From Salipaludibacillus keqinensis (lineage in GTDB: Bacteria > Bacillota > Bacilli > Bacillales > Salisediminibacteriaceae): a stretch of 64,000 nucleotides of DNA. Each line of letters starts with the position of its first letter. The stretch's first letter is position 1. The position numbers and the translations under genes were made by a program. Of this stretch, positions 19,680 through 28,854 are shown one piece after another. The notes beneath the pieces were generated by a model, which had not been told where the DNA came from, did no database searches, and was given only the letters and a program-made list of their open reading frames with translations. Location: NCBI RefSeq assembly GCF_003226325.1, contig NZ_PDOD01000002.1:496001-560000 (forward strand). The letters run 5' to 3'.

Positions 19680-19874
19680 AATTCTTCCTCCTTCTTTATA
19701 AAAGTTCCTATTCCTCAGTTAACCTTGCCTTCCTTTATAATCCTTAAGGTAAAGTATCAAACTTACACACTTTCGTTATAACAATATATGTAAATATAGT
19801 AGATTTGGAATAATGAAGGTAACCACTTATATAAATTTAATGAAAAGATACATGAAGGGGAATTTTGAAAAATG

Positions 19875-19900
19875 AAAAACGCCCTTAAAAAGAAGGGCGC
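19875..19900 (-). terminator. Intrinsic terminator of the manganese catalase gene
   Basis: On the minus strand GCGCCCTT pairs with AAGGGCG around TCTTTTT and is followed by TTTTTC, about 28 bases past the stop. Confidence 0.85.
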
Positions 19901-19928
19901 AGTAAGAAAATCAAACGTTATTAAGCAT

Positions 19929-20791
19929 TTAATTATGGAGATCAACGAGACCTGGGGCATGCTCATTTGGCATCTCAGGCATTTCAGGAACCGGATAGCC
20001 TTGTGGAGGATCAATGACTGATAATCCTTCTCCATTTCTGCTTGGCGTTGTGCCCTGAAAGATATCACCGATTCGAGTATCATCTAAGCGGAAATTGAAT
20101 TGAGCATTATGGAATCCCATCTCGACATATTTACGGCATTCTGGGTACTTATTCAAATCGTAATTTGGAATCGGGAAAAGTTTCCCCCAATCAACACCCA
20201 ATGTTTCCAATGCTTTGGCAAAGGCATTTTGATGGGCATTATCCCTTACAATCAAGAAAGCAATTGTTTCCCTTAGCGTTTTATTGTTACTCATCTCATA
20301 AATTCTTGACTTCTGTAAAACACCAGTGGATTCCAGTACAACATTATTAAGTAGATTGGCTACAAGGTTTCCGTGGTCATATACCCAGGAACCGTTCCAT
20401 GGATTGCGCCTGCATCAACCGGTAAGGAAGATTTAGCACCCATAATATAATGATGAGGGTTTGCGCCAGCTTGTATGACATCATCTAATGGTGCACCGTC
20501 AGAAGCCTGGTTTCCGGGCATATCTCCGCCGGATTCGTTTAAAAGTTGATTAATTGTCGTTTGAACAAGTTCCACGTGACTAAGTTCTTCAAGAAATACC
20601 CCTCTAATCAAGTCACGATATTGTTTCGCTTTCCCCCTGAAATTGGCACTTTGGAATGAGAATTGCATCAGAGTTCTCATTTCACCAAATTGACCCCCTA
20701 GGGCTTCTTGGAGAACTTTTGCAGCATGAGGATCTGGTTTATCAGGCACAATCATATTAATTAAGTCTTCTTTATAAAAATACTTATTCAC
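19929..20791 (-). pseudogene. Manganese catalase, frameshifted
   Basis: A manganese (non-haem) catalase splits hydrogen peroxide with a di-manganese centre. The two parts read as one family protein of about 287 residues. The first, to about 20360, has GEMRTLMQF and FLEELSHVE; the second has VLESTGVLQKSRIYEM and RDNAHQNAF. Together they carry the expected Glu, Glu/His, Glu and His metal ligands. Near 20360-20363 ETL is followed by TAG; one extra base gives VANLLNNVVLEST, the family sequence, so one base is missing. It is either a recent inactivating deletion or a sequencing error; the rest is intact. The start is probably GTG at 20791, after GGAAGG. The genes on either side do not look related. 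Confidence 0.8.
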
Positions 20792-21002
20792 ATCCACCTT
20801 CCAAATAAATTCTATTTTATTTTGCCATAATGATATTAATCATATTCTATGAAGATATAGGAAAAAAATTTGAGTTAAAGAATCAATGAAGATAGTGTTT
20901 GTTTATCAAACGGAATTATTTCCATGTTTTCGTATACCTCAGCCGTCTCGAGTTTTTTTGACAAGCAAGCAAGGAATTACTTCTAAGGAGACTAACAAAA
21001 AA

Positions 21003-21040
21003 AAGATTCGGATTATCACAAACGATAATCCGAATCTTTT
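21003..21040. terminator. Bidirectional terminator beyond the NlpC/P60 gene
   Basis: AAAAGATTCGGATTATC pairs with GATAATCCGAATCTTTT around ACAAAC. A-runs and T-runs on both sides make it active in either direction; it ends the NlpC/P60 gene on the minus strand. Confidence 0.9.
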
Positions 21041-21071
21041 ATACTATTTGGGCTAGTTATGACCCATTTTT

Positions 21072-22781
21072 TTATTGCACTCTAACGACTACGCCTCTGA
21101 AATTATCTGCCCAATAGCCGCTGTTCATACTGGCAACTGCTACACCGGTAGAGCTTTGAGAACCGATGAACTGACCGTTCCCCATGTAAATCCCCGCATG
21201 ACCATTTGTCTTGTAAGTGTCAAAGAAGACAATGTCTCCTGGACGCATTTCACTTGTTGATACACGTTGCCCTGAGCTAACGAGACCATCTGTATTGTAA
21301 GGTAAGCTAATTCCAACTTGAGAGAAAGACCAAGCTACGAAACCGGAGCAGTCAAACCGACCATTAGCTACATCATAAGCTGAACGTCCTCCACCAAATA
21401 CATAAGTAGAGTTCCCAATATACTTGCGACCAACTTGCGTTACTGCGGTCGACCCTCCACCACTTGATGCCGTAGCATTAGACGAGCTGTTGTTGCTGCT
21501 AGTGTTTGACACGTTACTACTTGACTCATTGGAGCTACTTGAATTGTTAGAACTGTTATTGCTAGATTGATTTGACGTGTTGCTTGAATTGTTAGAACTA
21601 TTGTCGCTAGATTCGTTTGACGAGTTACTTGAATTGTTAGAGCTATTGTTACTAGTTGACGAACTATTATCTAATGAATGACTTGAATTTTCTGCTGTGC
21701 TGCTATTGTTAGAGCTGTTTGAAGAGCTGGTATTGATTGATGAGTTATTATTGGATGAGCTAGTAGCTGATGAATTACTGCTCAACTCACTATTGTTTGA
21801 TGAGTTGCTTGAGTTTTCAGCCGAGTTGCCATTTGAGTTAGCTGAACGTGATGACTCGTTGTTGCTTTCCTCTTGATCTGCTTGCTCTTCTTGTTCTTGC
21901 TGCTCAGCAGCTAAGCGGTCTTCTTCAGCTTGACGCTCTGCCTCCGCTTGACGCTCTTCTTCTTGACGAGCTTCTTCAGCGATTCTTTCTTCTTCTGCGA
22001 TACGTGCTTCTTCTTGGCGTTGCTTTTCAGCTTCAATTCTTTCTTGAATATCTGCTTCTGCTGACTCAAGGTTCTCATCTTCTTCTAAAAGTTGAGCCAT
22101 CATTTCTTCTGTTTGTGATTCTTTTGATTCTAGGTCTTGTTTTAGAGAATCATTTTGCACTTGTTGATCCTCCATATGTTTATGCATACCTTCCATTTCC
22201 GTATGTAGGTCAGTAAGCTCGTCCAATTTTTCCAAAACAGAAGCTTGCTTCGCTTCCAATGTCAGTTGATTTTGTTCCAGGATTTCAATGAAGTCAGTGT
22301 CCGCTTGCGCAATTCTTGAAATCGTAAACACCCGACTAACAAAGTCACTGAAGTCTTCAGAGCCTAAAATAACTTCTAAATATCGTGCATTCCCACCATT
22401 CTTCTGATAAGCGTTAGCCCGATCTTTTAAGAGGTTAAATCTCTGTTCAATATCTTCCTCTAACTCTACGATTTCCTCTTCCATTTCTTCAATCTCTTCT
22501 TCTGTCCCAGCAATCTCTTCTTGTGTGTCGTTCATTTTAGCTTCGTTATCAGCGATTGCTTCATACACCCGGTCAATTTGCTCGTTGAGGTTATCAATCT
22601 CTGTTAATACTTCCATTAATTCTTGCTCTGCTTCTGATAGGTTAGATTGAATTTCTGACCTTTCAGACTGAATCTCACTCTTTTCTTCTTCCAATGCCTC
22701 TGTTGCTTCCGCATAACCAGAAGGTAAAACAAACAGACTACTCATTCCCACCGCTGCAATAAATCCCATGATTTTTTTCAA
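21072..22781 (-). CDS. Secreted NlpC/P60 peptidoglycan hydrolase, CwlO-like
   Basis: A 569-residue exported D,L-endopeptidase. After a signal peptide (IAAVGMSSLFVLPSGYAEA) comes a long coiled coil (about residues 25-270, heptads rich in E, Q and L), a Ser/Asn low-complexity linker of about 150 residues, and an NlpC/P60 domain. The catalytic Cys is in RFDCSGFV, the His in NGHAGIYMG and the third residue in IGSQSST. Coiled coil plus P60 is the architecture of CwlO, needed for wall elongation and controlled by WalR and FtsEX. A perfect WalR-type repeat lies 150 bases upstream. The start is TTG after GGGGG; an upstream GTG overlaps that site. Confidence 0.92.
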   Translation of the reverse strand: MKKIMGFIAAVGMSSLFVLPSGYAEATEALEEEKSEIQSERSEIQSNLSEAEQELMEVLTEIDNLNEQIDRVYEAIADNEAKMNDTQEEIAGTEEEIEEMEEEIVELEEDIEQRFNLLKDRANAYQKNGGNARYLEVILGSEDFSDFVSRVFTISRIAQADTDFIEILEQNQLTLEAKQASVLEKLDELTDLHTEMEGMHKHMEDQQVQNDSLKQDLESKESQTEEMMAQLLEEDENLESAEADIQERIEAEKQRQEEARIAEEERIAEEARQEEERQAEAERQAEEDRLAAEQQEQEEQADQEESNNESSRSANSNGNSAENSSNSSNNSELSSNSSATSSSNNNSSINTSSSNSSNNSSTAENSSHSLDNSSSTSNNSSNNSSNSSNESSDNSSNNSSNTSNQSSNNSSNNSSSSNESSSNVSNTSSNNSSSNATASSGGGSTAVTQVGRKYIGNSTYVFGGGRSAYDVANGRFDCSGFVAWSFSQVGISLPYNTDGLVSSGQRVSTSEMRPGDIVFFDTYKTNGHAGIYMGNGQFIGSQSSTGVAVASMNSGYWADNFRGVVVRVQ

Positions 22782-22930
22782 TACTTCCCCCACCTTACAC
22801 CTCTAAGTTATATTGTCCCGTAAAATCTATGTATCTATCTGTCAAATCTTTTTTTCTCTCGTAATCTTTTCCAAAGAATGGTGAAATATGACTCACTAGG
22901 TAGAATAGTACCATTCAAAAATCACAGGAA

Positions 22931-22947
22931 TGTAATAGGAATGTTAC
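22931..22947 (+). promoter_or_regulatory. WalR (YycF)-type binding site
   Basis: TGTAAT-AGGAA-TGTTAC fits the WalR consensus TGTWAH-N5-TGTWAH at every position. It sits 150 bases before the start of the CwlO-like gene but in the opposite orientation. WalR controls cwlO, lytE and yocH in B. subtilis, so regulation of this gene is a reasonable inference. Confidence 0.6.
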
Positions 22948-23006
22948 AATCTGATTGCAAAGTGTAATTTTGGACATAATATGACTATTTTTTAAATTTT
23001 CTGCAA

Positions 23007-23036
23007 AAAATAAAACAGGCTATATAAATGCCTGTT
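23007..23036 (-). terminator. Intrinsic terminator of the P-loop protein gene
   Basis: AAAACAGGC pairs with GCCTGTTTT around TATATAAAT; an A-run before it on the plus strand gives the U-tail on the minus transcript. Confidence 0.8.
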
Positions 23037-23090
23037 TTCCCTTGATATATCAGCAATCACATTCATTTCCTGAAATCATTATCACCCTAT

Positions 23091-24143
23091 TTATGAGCTG
23101 TGATGAAATTTGTCAATAAATTCAGCAATCTTTTTGTCATCTAGGCAAGTCGTATATCTTTCTTCCCAATCTAGATGAATTTTGTTTGCTTCAAATAAAT
23201 AGCCTGCACCTATTTTCATGTACCCTTTATAATGGTTCGTTAGTATTTCAATCGCTTTAGCGAACTTTTCGTCCGTCCCTGGTGCTACGGTTTCCCTATA
23301 AAGGTCGACGATAACGTCACCATCTTGCTCAGGGAAGTATTCATGAGGATCTGTACTGTCAAATAAGCAGGTACTTAATTGTCTTATTACAACCATATCA
23401 ATACTTTCTGGATCAAATCCGCAATGGTAGACTTCGACATCATATCCTTTATTCTCAGCTTCTCGAGCGACTTTTTTCAATAATGTTGATTTCCCCGTTC
23501 CTGCCCGCCCTTTAATGAGATACCTTTTGTTTAACCCATCTGTTAGATTAGGAATAAAATCAATGACCCCTTTTGCTGTGGAGGCACCGAAGAAACGGTG
23601 CTTGGTAGATTGCTGTCGTTGCTGGTATTTAGTATGCTGAAAGATCTCTGTGATCAGGCGATTGGTTACCTGGTTCGCTTGATCAAAGTTCATTTGGTTA
23701 ATATAAATTTCTTCTAATCCGTCGTGAATATCTAATCCTTTTTCAAAGGAATCTTGAGCTTTTTGAAAGTACTCATACATTTTTTCTTGATTGGGGTTGA
23801 TCTCCAAGTCCTGTTGAAAACATTCGTGATCAATATGATAGGTTTTGACTTCCCCTTCGAATCCAGCATGGACTAGGTCCCCATCGTACACACCCCTTTG
23901 CAGGTTCGAGTTAATCACTCCATCCAATCCATCCAAGAACGAAGAACTATGAATGAATTCTACATCGTCACCTTTCGATAACCAGTCGTCCGCTATTTGT
24001 TGCATGATGATGGACTTCGTTGATTTCAATTTGCTTTTCAATGAGACAGCGTGGTTAAGCTGACTGAAATTTGATTCATAAAGTTGATAAAATCCTTTAG
24101 CGGTATGATCTCCTGCAAAATAATGAAGGGCTTTCCCCGACAT
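23091..24143 (-). CDS. P-loop ATPase-like protein, PRK06851-type
   Basis: A 350-residue cytoplasmic protein with an intact Walker A, KGRAGTGKSTLLKKV, near residue 218, and a degenerate first half with the same layout (YFAGDHTAKGFYQLYESNF, TKSIIMQQIADDW). The pattern matches a family of uncharacterised Bacillaceae two-domain ATPases listed as PRK06851. The Walker B is not clear, so hydrolysis is uncertain. The ATG chosen has AAGGAG nine bases upstream; an earlier in-frame TTG includes that site. Monocistronic, with a terminator. Confidence 0.75.
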   Translation of the reverse strand: MSGKALHYFAGDHTAKGFYQLYESNFSQLNHAVSLKSKLKSTKSIIMQQIADDWLSKGDDVEFIHSSSFLDGLDGVINSNLQRGVYDGDLVHAGFEGEVKTYHIDHECFQQDLEINPNQEKMYEYFQKAQDSFEKGLDIHDGLEEIYINQMNFDQANQVTNRLITEIFQHTKYQQRQQSTKHRFFGASTAKGVIDFIPNLTDGLNKRYLIKGRAGTGKSTLLKKVAREAENKGYDVEVYHCGFDPESIDMVVIRQLSTCLFDSTDPHEYFPEQDGDVIVDLYRETVAPGTDEKFAKAIEILTNHYKGYMKIGAGYLFEANKIHLDWEERYTTCLDDKKIAEFIDKFHHSS

Positions 24144-24229
24144 ACGCACACTCTCCTTTTTCAATAGGTAGCCTATTCTTATGTTTCTAGGCTATGCAGG
24201 AGTGGTCAACAGGTGAATAAACTTAAGGA

Positions 24230-24290
24230 ACTCTCAAACAGCTCTCCTCAAACCGACTACAGAACGATCTACGTGCGGGCTACTTGACCT
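24230..24290. repeat. CTCAAACCGACTACAG repeat, copy 1
   Basis: The 19-mer CTCAAACCGACTACAGAAC (24247-24265) occurs identically at 36272-36290, and its first 16 bases at 47609-47624. Degenerate relatives (CTCAAACAGCTCTC, GGGCTACTTGACC) adjoin. It lies between divergent ends of two genes; function unknown. Confidence 0.65.
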
Positions 24291-24307
24291 AGATTTTCCG
24301 AAACACT

Positions 24308-24347
24308 AAAAAAACAGCAGAGACTTGAAGAAAGTCTCCGCTGCTTA
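24308..24347 (-). terminator. Intrinsic terminator of trhO
   Basis: On the minus strand AAGCAGCGGAGACTT pairs with AAGTCTCTGCTG around TCTTC and is followed by seven T. Confidence 0.85.
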
Positions 24348-24409
24348 CTTACTATCATATGCAAATAGCCGTCCTGATGCTGACTATTTCTTTTTGAGAT
24401 AAGCATCAT

Positions 24410-25384
24410 CTATTTACCTTCGACTGTGTCCTTCGTCTCTTCAATCAACCGTAGCTGATTTTCCACTTGTTCCTCTGTTAATCCATGTTCAGCAATATAG
24501 CGATTTCTTGGATGGACTCTGCACTCATGCGAACAAGCCCGTAAATAAAAAGCTTCATTTTCTTCAGATGCTAAAATCTGTTTATTACATTCTGGGTTTG
24601 CACAATTAACATACCGTTCGCAAGGCTCATTCGTAAAGTGGTCTCGGCCAACTACGTTATGCTCCACTTGATTAACAGGAACTGTAATTCGTTCATCAAA
24701 CACGTAGCACTGACCATCCCATAGTTTCCCTTTCACTTCAGGGTCTTGACCATACGTGATGATTCCTCCATGGAGCTGAGAAACATCTTCAAATCCTTCA
24801 TTTAACAACCAACCGGAGAACTTCTCGCAACGAACGCCGCCCGTGCAGTAGGTCAACACTTTCTTATCGGCAAACTTCTCTTTATTTTCTTGAATCCAAT
24901 CCGGCAATTCACGGAAGCTCTCAATATCCGGGCGAATAGCCCCTTTGAAATGACCTACATCATACTCATAGTCATTCCGAGCATCGATGACCACCGTATC
25001 GGGATCTTGCATTTTTTCATAAAACTCTTTCGGGCTTAGGTAGTTTCCGGTCTGTTCATTCGGATTAATGTCGTCTTCTAACCTTAACGTGACTAGTTCA
25101 CTACGGTGCCGAACGTGCATTTTCTTGAACGCGTGCCCCTCTGTTTCTTCTATCTTAAATACCATATCTTCAAACCGAGGATCTTGACGCATCACATTCA
25201 TATAAGTTTCCGTCTGCTCAAAAGTCCCAGACACCGTCCCATTAATCCCTTCTTCAGCAATAAGAATCCGCCCTTTTAAGCCCAGCTCTTTGCAAAACTG
25301 GAGATGAGCGTCCGTTAACTCTGCAGGATTTTCTATTTGGACATACTTGTAATAAAGCAACACGCGATAGGTTGAATCGTTCAT
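24410..25384 (-). CDS. trhO: tRNA uridine(34) hydroxylase, rhodanese family
   Basis: TrhO (formerly YceA) uses O2 to make 5-hydroxyuridine at tRNA position 34. The 324-residue protein has the N-terminal acylphosphatase-like domain ([28 protein letters not shown]), the rhodanese domain ([19 protein letters not shown]; active loop [13 protein letters not shown] near residue 180) and a Cys-rich C-terminal tail ([17 protein letters not shown]). AAAGGTGG is eight bases before this ATG; an upstream in-frame GTG lies within the site. Length and motifs are typical. Array 2 lies directly upstream. Confidence 0.95.
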   Translation of the reverse strand: MNDSTYRVLLYYKYVQIENPAELTDAHLQFCKELGLKGRILIAEEGINGTVSGTFEQTETYMNVMRQDPRFEDMVFKIEETEGHAFKKMHVRHRSELVTLRLEDDINPNEQTGNYLSPKEFYEKMQDPDTVVIDARNDYEYDVGHFKGAIRPDIESFRELPDWIQENKEKFADKKVLTYCTGGVRCEKFSGWLLNEGFEDVSQLHGGIITYGQDPEVKGKLWDGQCYVFDERITVPVNQVEHNVVGRDHFTNEPCERYVNCANPECNKQILASEENEAFYLRACSHECRVHPRNRYIAEHGLTEEQVENQLRLIEETKDTVEGK

Positions 25385-25480
25385 AACATTTACCACCTTT
25401 AACTAACTTTAATATATATTTCCTTTATAAAGCTACCCAGAAAGTAAGTTGGATAACTTGATCAGACCCTAATCAAACCG

Positions 25481-25801
25481 CCAACGTCGTTAAACTCCCA
25501 AGTTGGCGACGTTCAGATGAGATTCTTAACCCCAACGTCGTTAAACTCTCAAGTTGACGACGTTCAGATGAGATTCTTAACCCCAACGTCGCTAAACTCC
25601 CAACTTGACGACGTTCAGATGAGATTCTTAACCCCAACGTCGTTAAACTCCCAAGTTGGCGACGTTCAGATGAGATTCTTAACCCCAACGTCGCTAAACT
25701 CCCAACTTGACGACGTTCAGATGAGATTCTTAACCCCAACGTCGCTAAACTCCCAACTTGACGACGTTCAGATGAAATTCTTAACCCCAACGTCGTTAAA
25801 C
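25481..25801. repeat. Tandem hairpin array 2, six and a fraction units of 51 bp
   Basis: Units of exactly 51 bases repeat with few changes. Each has AACGTCGTTAAACTCCC-AAGTTGGCGACGTT, a 13-base stem allowing G-U pairs around CCC, followed by CAGATGAGATTCTTAACCC. The core is homologous to array 1 (AACGTCGCTAA, CTCCCAAGTT, ACGTTC). Because 51 is divisible by three, both strands stay open and encode 17-residue repeats. No start site or family supports a protein. It lies between the divergent genes trhO and uvsE. Confidence 0.9.
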
Positions 25802-26173
25802 TGAGATCTTCTCCATGAAAAGCAAGTTTACGGAGGTTTCATTAATCCCAAAGATAAGAAATTTTATATATTTTGAGATCTTCCCTCAGACCTTTTATAT
25901 AGAAGAAGGAGAGGCTAAGCTGATAAGAATAATGAAGAACAAGTGAAGTAGGAATTTCCTCTTCCCTTCACATTAAAAGCAATCAAAGCTCTTCCACTCT
26001 TTATATTTTTACCAAATCTATTCCCTCTCTTCAAGAGAGCCTTTTAAAAAAGTCCGTAGAATAGTATACCAAAAATAGACACGAATTCACAAAGGATAAA
26101 ACTTACAATACTCATCGCATGAATTTCGAGCAGTTAGGGTAATGCTCAGTTATAGATAGATATACTTTCGAAG
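25802..26173. other. Gene-free stretch before uvsE
   Basis: About 370 AT-rich bases with no supported gene, no strong hairpin with a T-tract and no clear promoter. Confidence 0.5.
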
Positions 26174-26191
26174 ATGAAGGAGAACACGCTG

Positions 26192-27088
26192 ATGAAGTTA
26201 GGTTATGCTTGTATCAATACAGAACTGCCGACCCGCTTTAAGACGTGTCGATTGGCCACTTATCAAAAAAATGGCACCGACGTGATTAAACCTTTAACGA
26301 TCAACAATTTGCAAAATGTCCTCTTTGCTTTGAAATGGAATATAGAACATGACATTTTCTTTTTTCGCATTAGCTCTGACATTGTTCCTTTAGGAAGTCA
26401 TGAAGAAATGACGTGGGAATGGTGGAAAGATGATGACGTGCTGAACTTAACGGATGAAATTAACCAATTGCGAGATTCTCATGACATGCGCTTGTCTATG
26501 CACCCTGGTCAATATACCGTGCTCAGCACACCAAAAGAAAAAGTATATGAACGCGGCATTGATGACCTTGAGTACCATGACCGTTTATTGAACTTAGTAG
26601 GTGGCACAGATATCATTATTCATGGCGGCGGGGCTTACGGAGACATAGAAAAAGCGAAACAACGCTTTGCAGAAAACTATACTACACTCTCTTCAAGTAT
26701 AAAAAACAAGCTACGACTAGAAAACGATGACGTCACTTATACACTTAAAGATGTTCTCGATATCTATGACCTGTGTGCCATCCCGATCTGTTTCGATATT
26801 CATCACCACCGATGCAATCACGATGACACCCCTCTTGAGCCAATGCTGGATCGCGTATTCCGTTCGTGGCCAAAAGGATGGATACCTAAAGTTCATATAA
26901 GTTCCGGAAACGAGCATAAGACAGACCGAAGACACCATGACGTTGTGTTCAAAGACGATTTCCAAAACCTTCTCAACGTCCTAAACGGCCAAGATGCTGA
27001 TATTATGCTGGAGGCAAAAAAGAAGGAACAAGCAGTGTTGAAAATACAGCAGGAAGTGTTTAACCAGGGGGACGGTTCTTGCTGTTAA
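26192..27088 (+). CDS. uvsE: UV DNA damage endonuclease
   Basis: UvsE/UVDE nicks DNA on the 5' side of UV photoproducts, starting an alternative excision repair. The 298-residue TIM-barrel protein begins MKLGYACINTELPTRFKTCR, the family opening, with FFRISSDIVPLGSH, MHPGQYTVLSTP, DIIIHGGGAYGD, RLENDD, CFDIHHHRCN, KVHISSG and DIMLEAKKKE carrying the metal-binding His, Glu and Asp residues. AAGGAG is nine bases before this ATG; an ATG six codons earlier overlaps it. The C-terminal GSCC is slightly unusual. Monocistronic. Confidence 0.95.
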   Translation: MKLGYACINTELPTRFKTCRLATYQKNGTDVIKPLTINNLQNVLFALKWNIEHDIFFFRISSDIVPLGSHEEMTWEWWKDDDVLNLTDEINQLRDSHDMRLSMHPGQYTVLSTPKEKVYERGIDDLEYHDRLLNLVGGTDIIIHGGGAYGDIEKAKQRFAENYTTLSSSIKNKLRLENDDVTYTLKDVLDIYDLCAIPICFDIHHHRCNHDDTPLEPMLDRVFRSWPKGWIPKVHISSGNEHKTDRRHHDVVFKDDFQNLLNVLNGQDADIMLEAKKKEQAVLKIQQEVFNQGDGSCC

Positions 27089-27118
27089 GATGTGTAGCAC
27101 TTACCTAGGATGACCCAC
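27085..27118. repeat. Possible half copy of the palindromic element
   Basis: TAGCACTTACCTAGGATGACCC resembles the right arm and flank of copies A and B (TAGCACCTGCCTTGCATGACCCC). No matching left arm is present. Weak similarity. Confidence 0.35.
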
Positions 27119-27119
27119 C

Positions 27120-27216
27120 CGATTTGTGGCACTCCCTCAACTATTTGTTGCATTCCGCACACGATTTGTGGCACTCTCTCAACTTTTTGTTGCGCTCCGC
27201 ACACGATTTGCGGCAC
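27120..27216. repeat. 42-bp tandem repeat, GATTTGTGGCACTC family
   Basis: A 42-base unit (GATTTGTGGCACTC, TCAACT, TTTGTTGC, TCCGCACAC) occurs twice with few changes and a third partial time. Its core GATTTGTNGCRCT is shared with the cluster at 1915-2012 on the other strand. Intergenic, beyond the stop of uvsE. Confidence 0.7.
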
Positions 27217-27267
27217 AAAAAAAGACCATCTCTCCACGAACGATTCATGTTCGAGAGATGGTCTTTC
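27217..27267. terminator. Intrinsic terminator between uvsE and the UPF0344 gene
   Basis: AAAGACCATCTCTC pairs with GAGAGATGGTCTTT, with an inner GAAC/GTTC step. A-rich and T-rich ends make it usable on both strands for these two convergent genes. Confidence 0.85.
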
Positions 27268-27276
27268 TTAATCTGA

Positions 27277-27648
27277 TTAACCTAAAAAGTCAAAACCGAC
27301 TGGCATACTGAAACCTAAGTACAAAGTAACCAGTAAAGAGATCACTAATCCGATAGCCATGCCCTTGGCAGGCTTGCCTTTTTTCAGTTTTACCAATACC
27401 ATTTCGGCAAAACCGATGACCGCTATACCGGAGACAAACTTGATGCCATACATCATATGGTCGTTCCCGGCGAAATGGAAAAATAAAATGCCTCCTGTGA
27501 TAATGATCAGGATGTAAAAAAGTCTCAGCGTCATATGTACGATTTTCATTTGTTTTGCCATGCCATTTTTAAATAACGCTAGGGCCACAACAAATAAAAT
27601 CAGAGCGACGACCCATGTTAAAATATGGGGATGTGTTGAAGTGAACAA
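27277..27648 (-). CDS. yisL: UPF0344 (YisL family) membrane protein
   Basis: A 123-residue protein with four membrane helices matching the YisL/UPF0344 (DUF1516) family: MFTSTHPHILTWVVALILFVVALALF at the start, MKIVHMTLRLFYILIIITGG in the middle and a short loop of lysines before the last helix. Function unknown. The start is TTG, seven bases after AAAGGAGG. Confidence 0.88.
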   Translation of the reverse strand: MFTSTHPHILTWVVALILFVVALALFKNGMAKQMKIVHMTLRLFYILIIITGGILFFHFAGNDHMMYGIKFVSGIAVIGFAEMVLVKLKKGKPAKGMAIGLVISLLVTLYLGFSMPVGFDFLG

Positions 27649-27864
27649 GTCATTTCCTCCTTTTTTTTCATAAACCTTTAATGTTTAAACTTATACAAGC
27701 TCCTCATTTATCTTAAACCTTTCCAAAACAGAAATAAAGAAAAACCCTCTTTTCAAGCCTAAAATTTATTTCGTTGCGCCTCTAAACTAAAAACGTTACG
27801 ATCAAGAAAGGTTTCATTATTTAATCTGGAGCACCTTAGCTTCGGTCAGAAAAGAGGCAATGAA

Positions 27865-28779
27865 ATGAACCAAGTGGAATCTAAAGACGTAAGCATTGGC
27901 ATTGCTGCTGGTACAGGCGCTTATTTACTCTGGGGGTTTCTTCCTATCTATTGGAAACTGGTCGATCATATTCCATCAATGGAAGTATTAGCTCACCGCA
28001 TTGTCTGGTCTCTTCTATTTATGATCATCATGTTCTTCGCTCTTAGAAAAGCCAGTCAGTTAAGTTACGATATTCGCTATTTGATCACCCATCCGAAAAT
28101 CATTGCAGGGATTTCACTATCTGCCTTTTTTATTAGCGTGAACTGGGTGTTATTTATTTGGGCGGTAGCAAATGAACGTATTGTCGAAGTAAGCCTTGGC
28201 TATTATATTAATCCTTTATTTAACGTGTTATTAGGCGTACTATTTTTCAAAGAATCCTTAACTTTTTGGCAAAAAATATCCGTTGGTTTGGCCTTCATAG
28301 GCGTTAGTGTCCTGACCTTTTCCTTTGGGCAAGTTCCCTATATCGCTCTTCTATTAGCCTTCAGTTTCGGGATGTACGGGTTAATTAAAAAGCAAACAAA
28401 GATAGGTGCCATGACGGGCCTCACCATCGAAACTTTGCTGTTAACGCCTGTGGCTTTAGGGTTTCTCATTTGGATTCATGGAGACTTTTCATCTTTGTTT
28501 TACAGTGATGAGTCAGGGACCGCCTTCCTTCTTATTGGAACAGGTATAGCCACAGCCATTCCATTACTGCTATTCGGAATTGGTGCTCAAAAGATTCCCC
28601 TGTCCTTTATTGGCTTTTTGCAATATATCGCACCGACGATCATGCTCATTCTCGGTGTCATTTTTTACGGGGAAGCTTTTACACCGATTCATGCTGTGTC
28701 GTTTACGTTTATTTGGATTGGTTTGATCATTTATTCCTTCGCTAAAACGTCTTTCATGATCAAAATGGCGCCGAAATGA
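27865..28779 (+). CDS. rarD: RarD-type EamA transporter
   Basis: A 304-residue drug/metabolite-superfamily protein with ten membrane helices in two EamA halves. The opening GAYLLWGFLPIYWKLVDHIPSMEVLAHRIVWSLLF, the middle NWVLFIWAVANERIVEVSLGYYINPLFNVLLG and the end QYIAPTIMLILGVIFYGE are the RarD signature. The transported substrate is not established. Stop is TGA, confirming ordinary use of this codon. Confidence 0.93.
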   Translation: MNQVESKDVSIGIAAGTGAYLLWGFLPIYWKLVDHIPSMEVLAHRIVWSLLFMIIMFFALRKASQLSYDIRYLITHPKIIAGISLSAFFISVNWVLFIWAVANERIVEVSLGYYINPLFNVLLGVLFFKESLTFWQKISVGLAFIGVSVLTFSFGQVPYIALLLAFSFGMYGLIKKQTKIGAMTGLTIETLLLTPVALGFLIWIHGDFSSLFYSDESGTAFLLIGTGIATAIPLLLFGIGAQKIPLSFIGFLQYIAPTIMLILGVIFYGEAFTPIHAVSFTFIWIGLIIYSFAKTSFMIKMAPK

Positions 28780-28854
28780 TTACTAGTAAATCCTTGGAAT
28801 AGTCTTCTCCGTTGATGTGAACGATATAGGTAAATATGATAGAGGAGTTTACTT

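Noticed and set aside
25473-25804. Open frames on both strands encoding 17-residue repeats
   Set aside because: The 51-base tandem unit keeps frames open by arithmetic. There is no ribosome site, and the hairpin core is shared with array 1, which is not coding.
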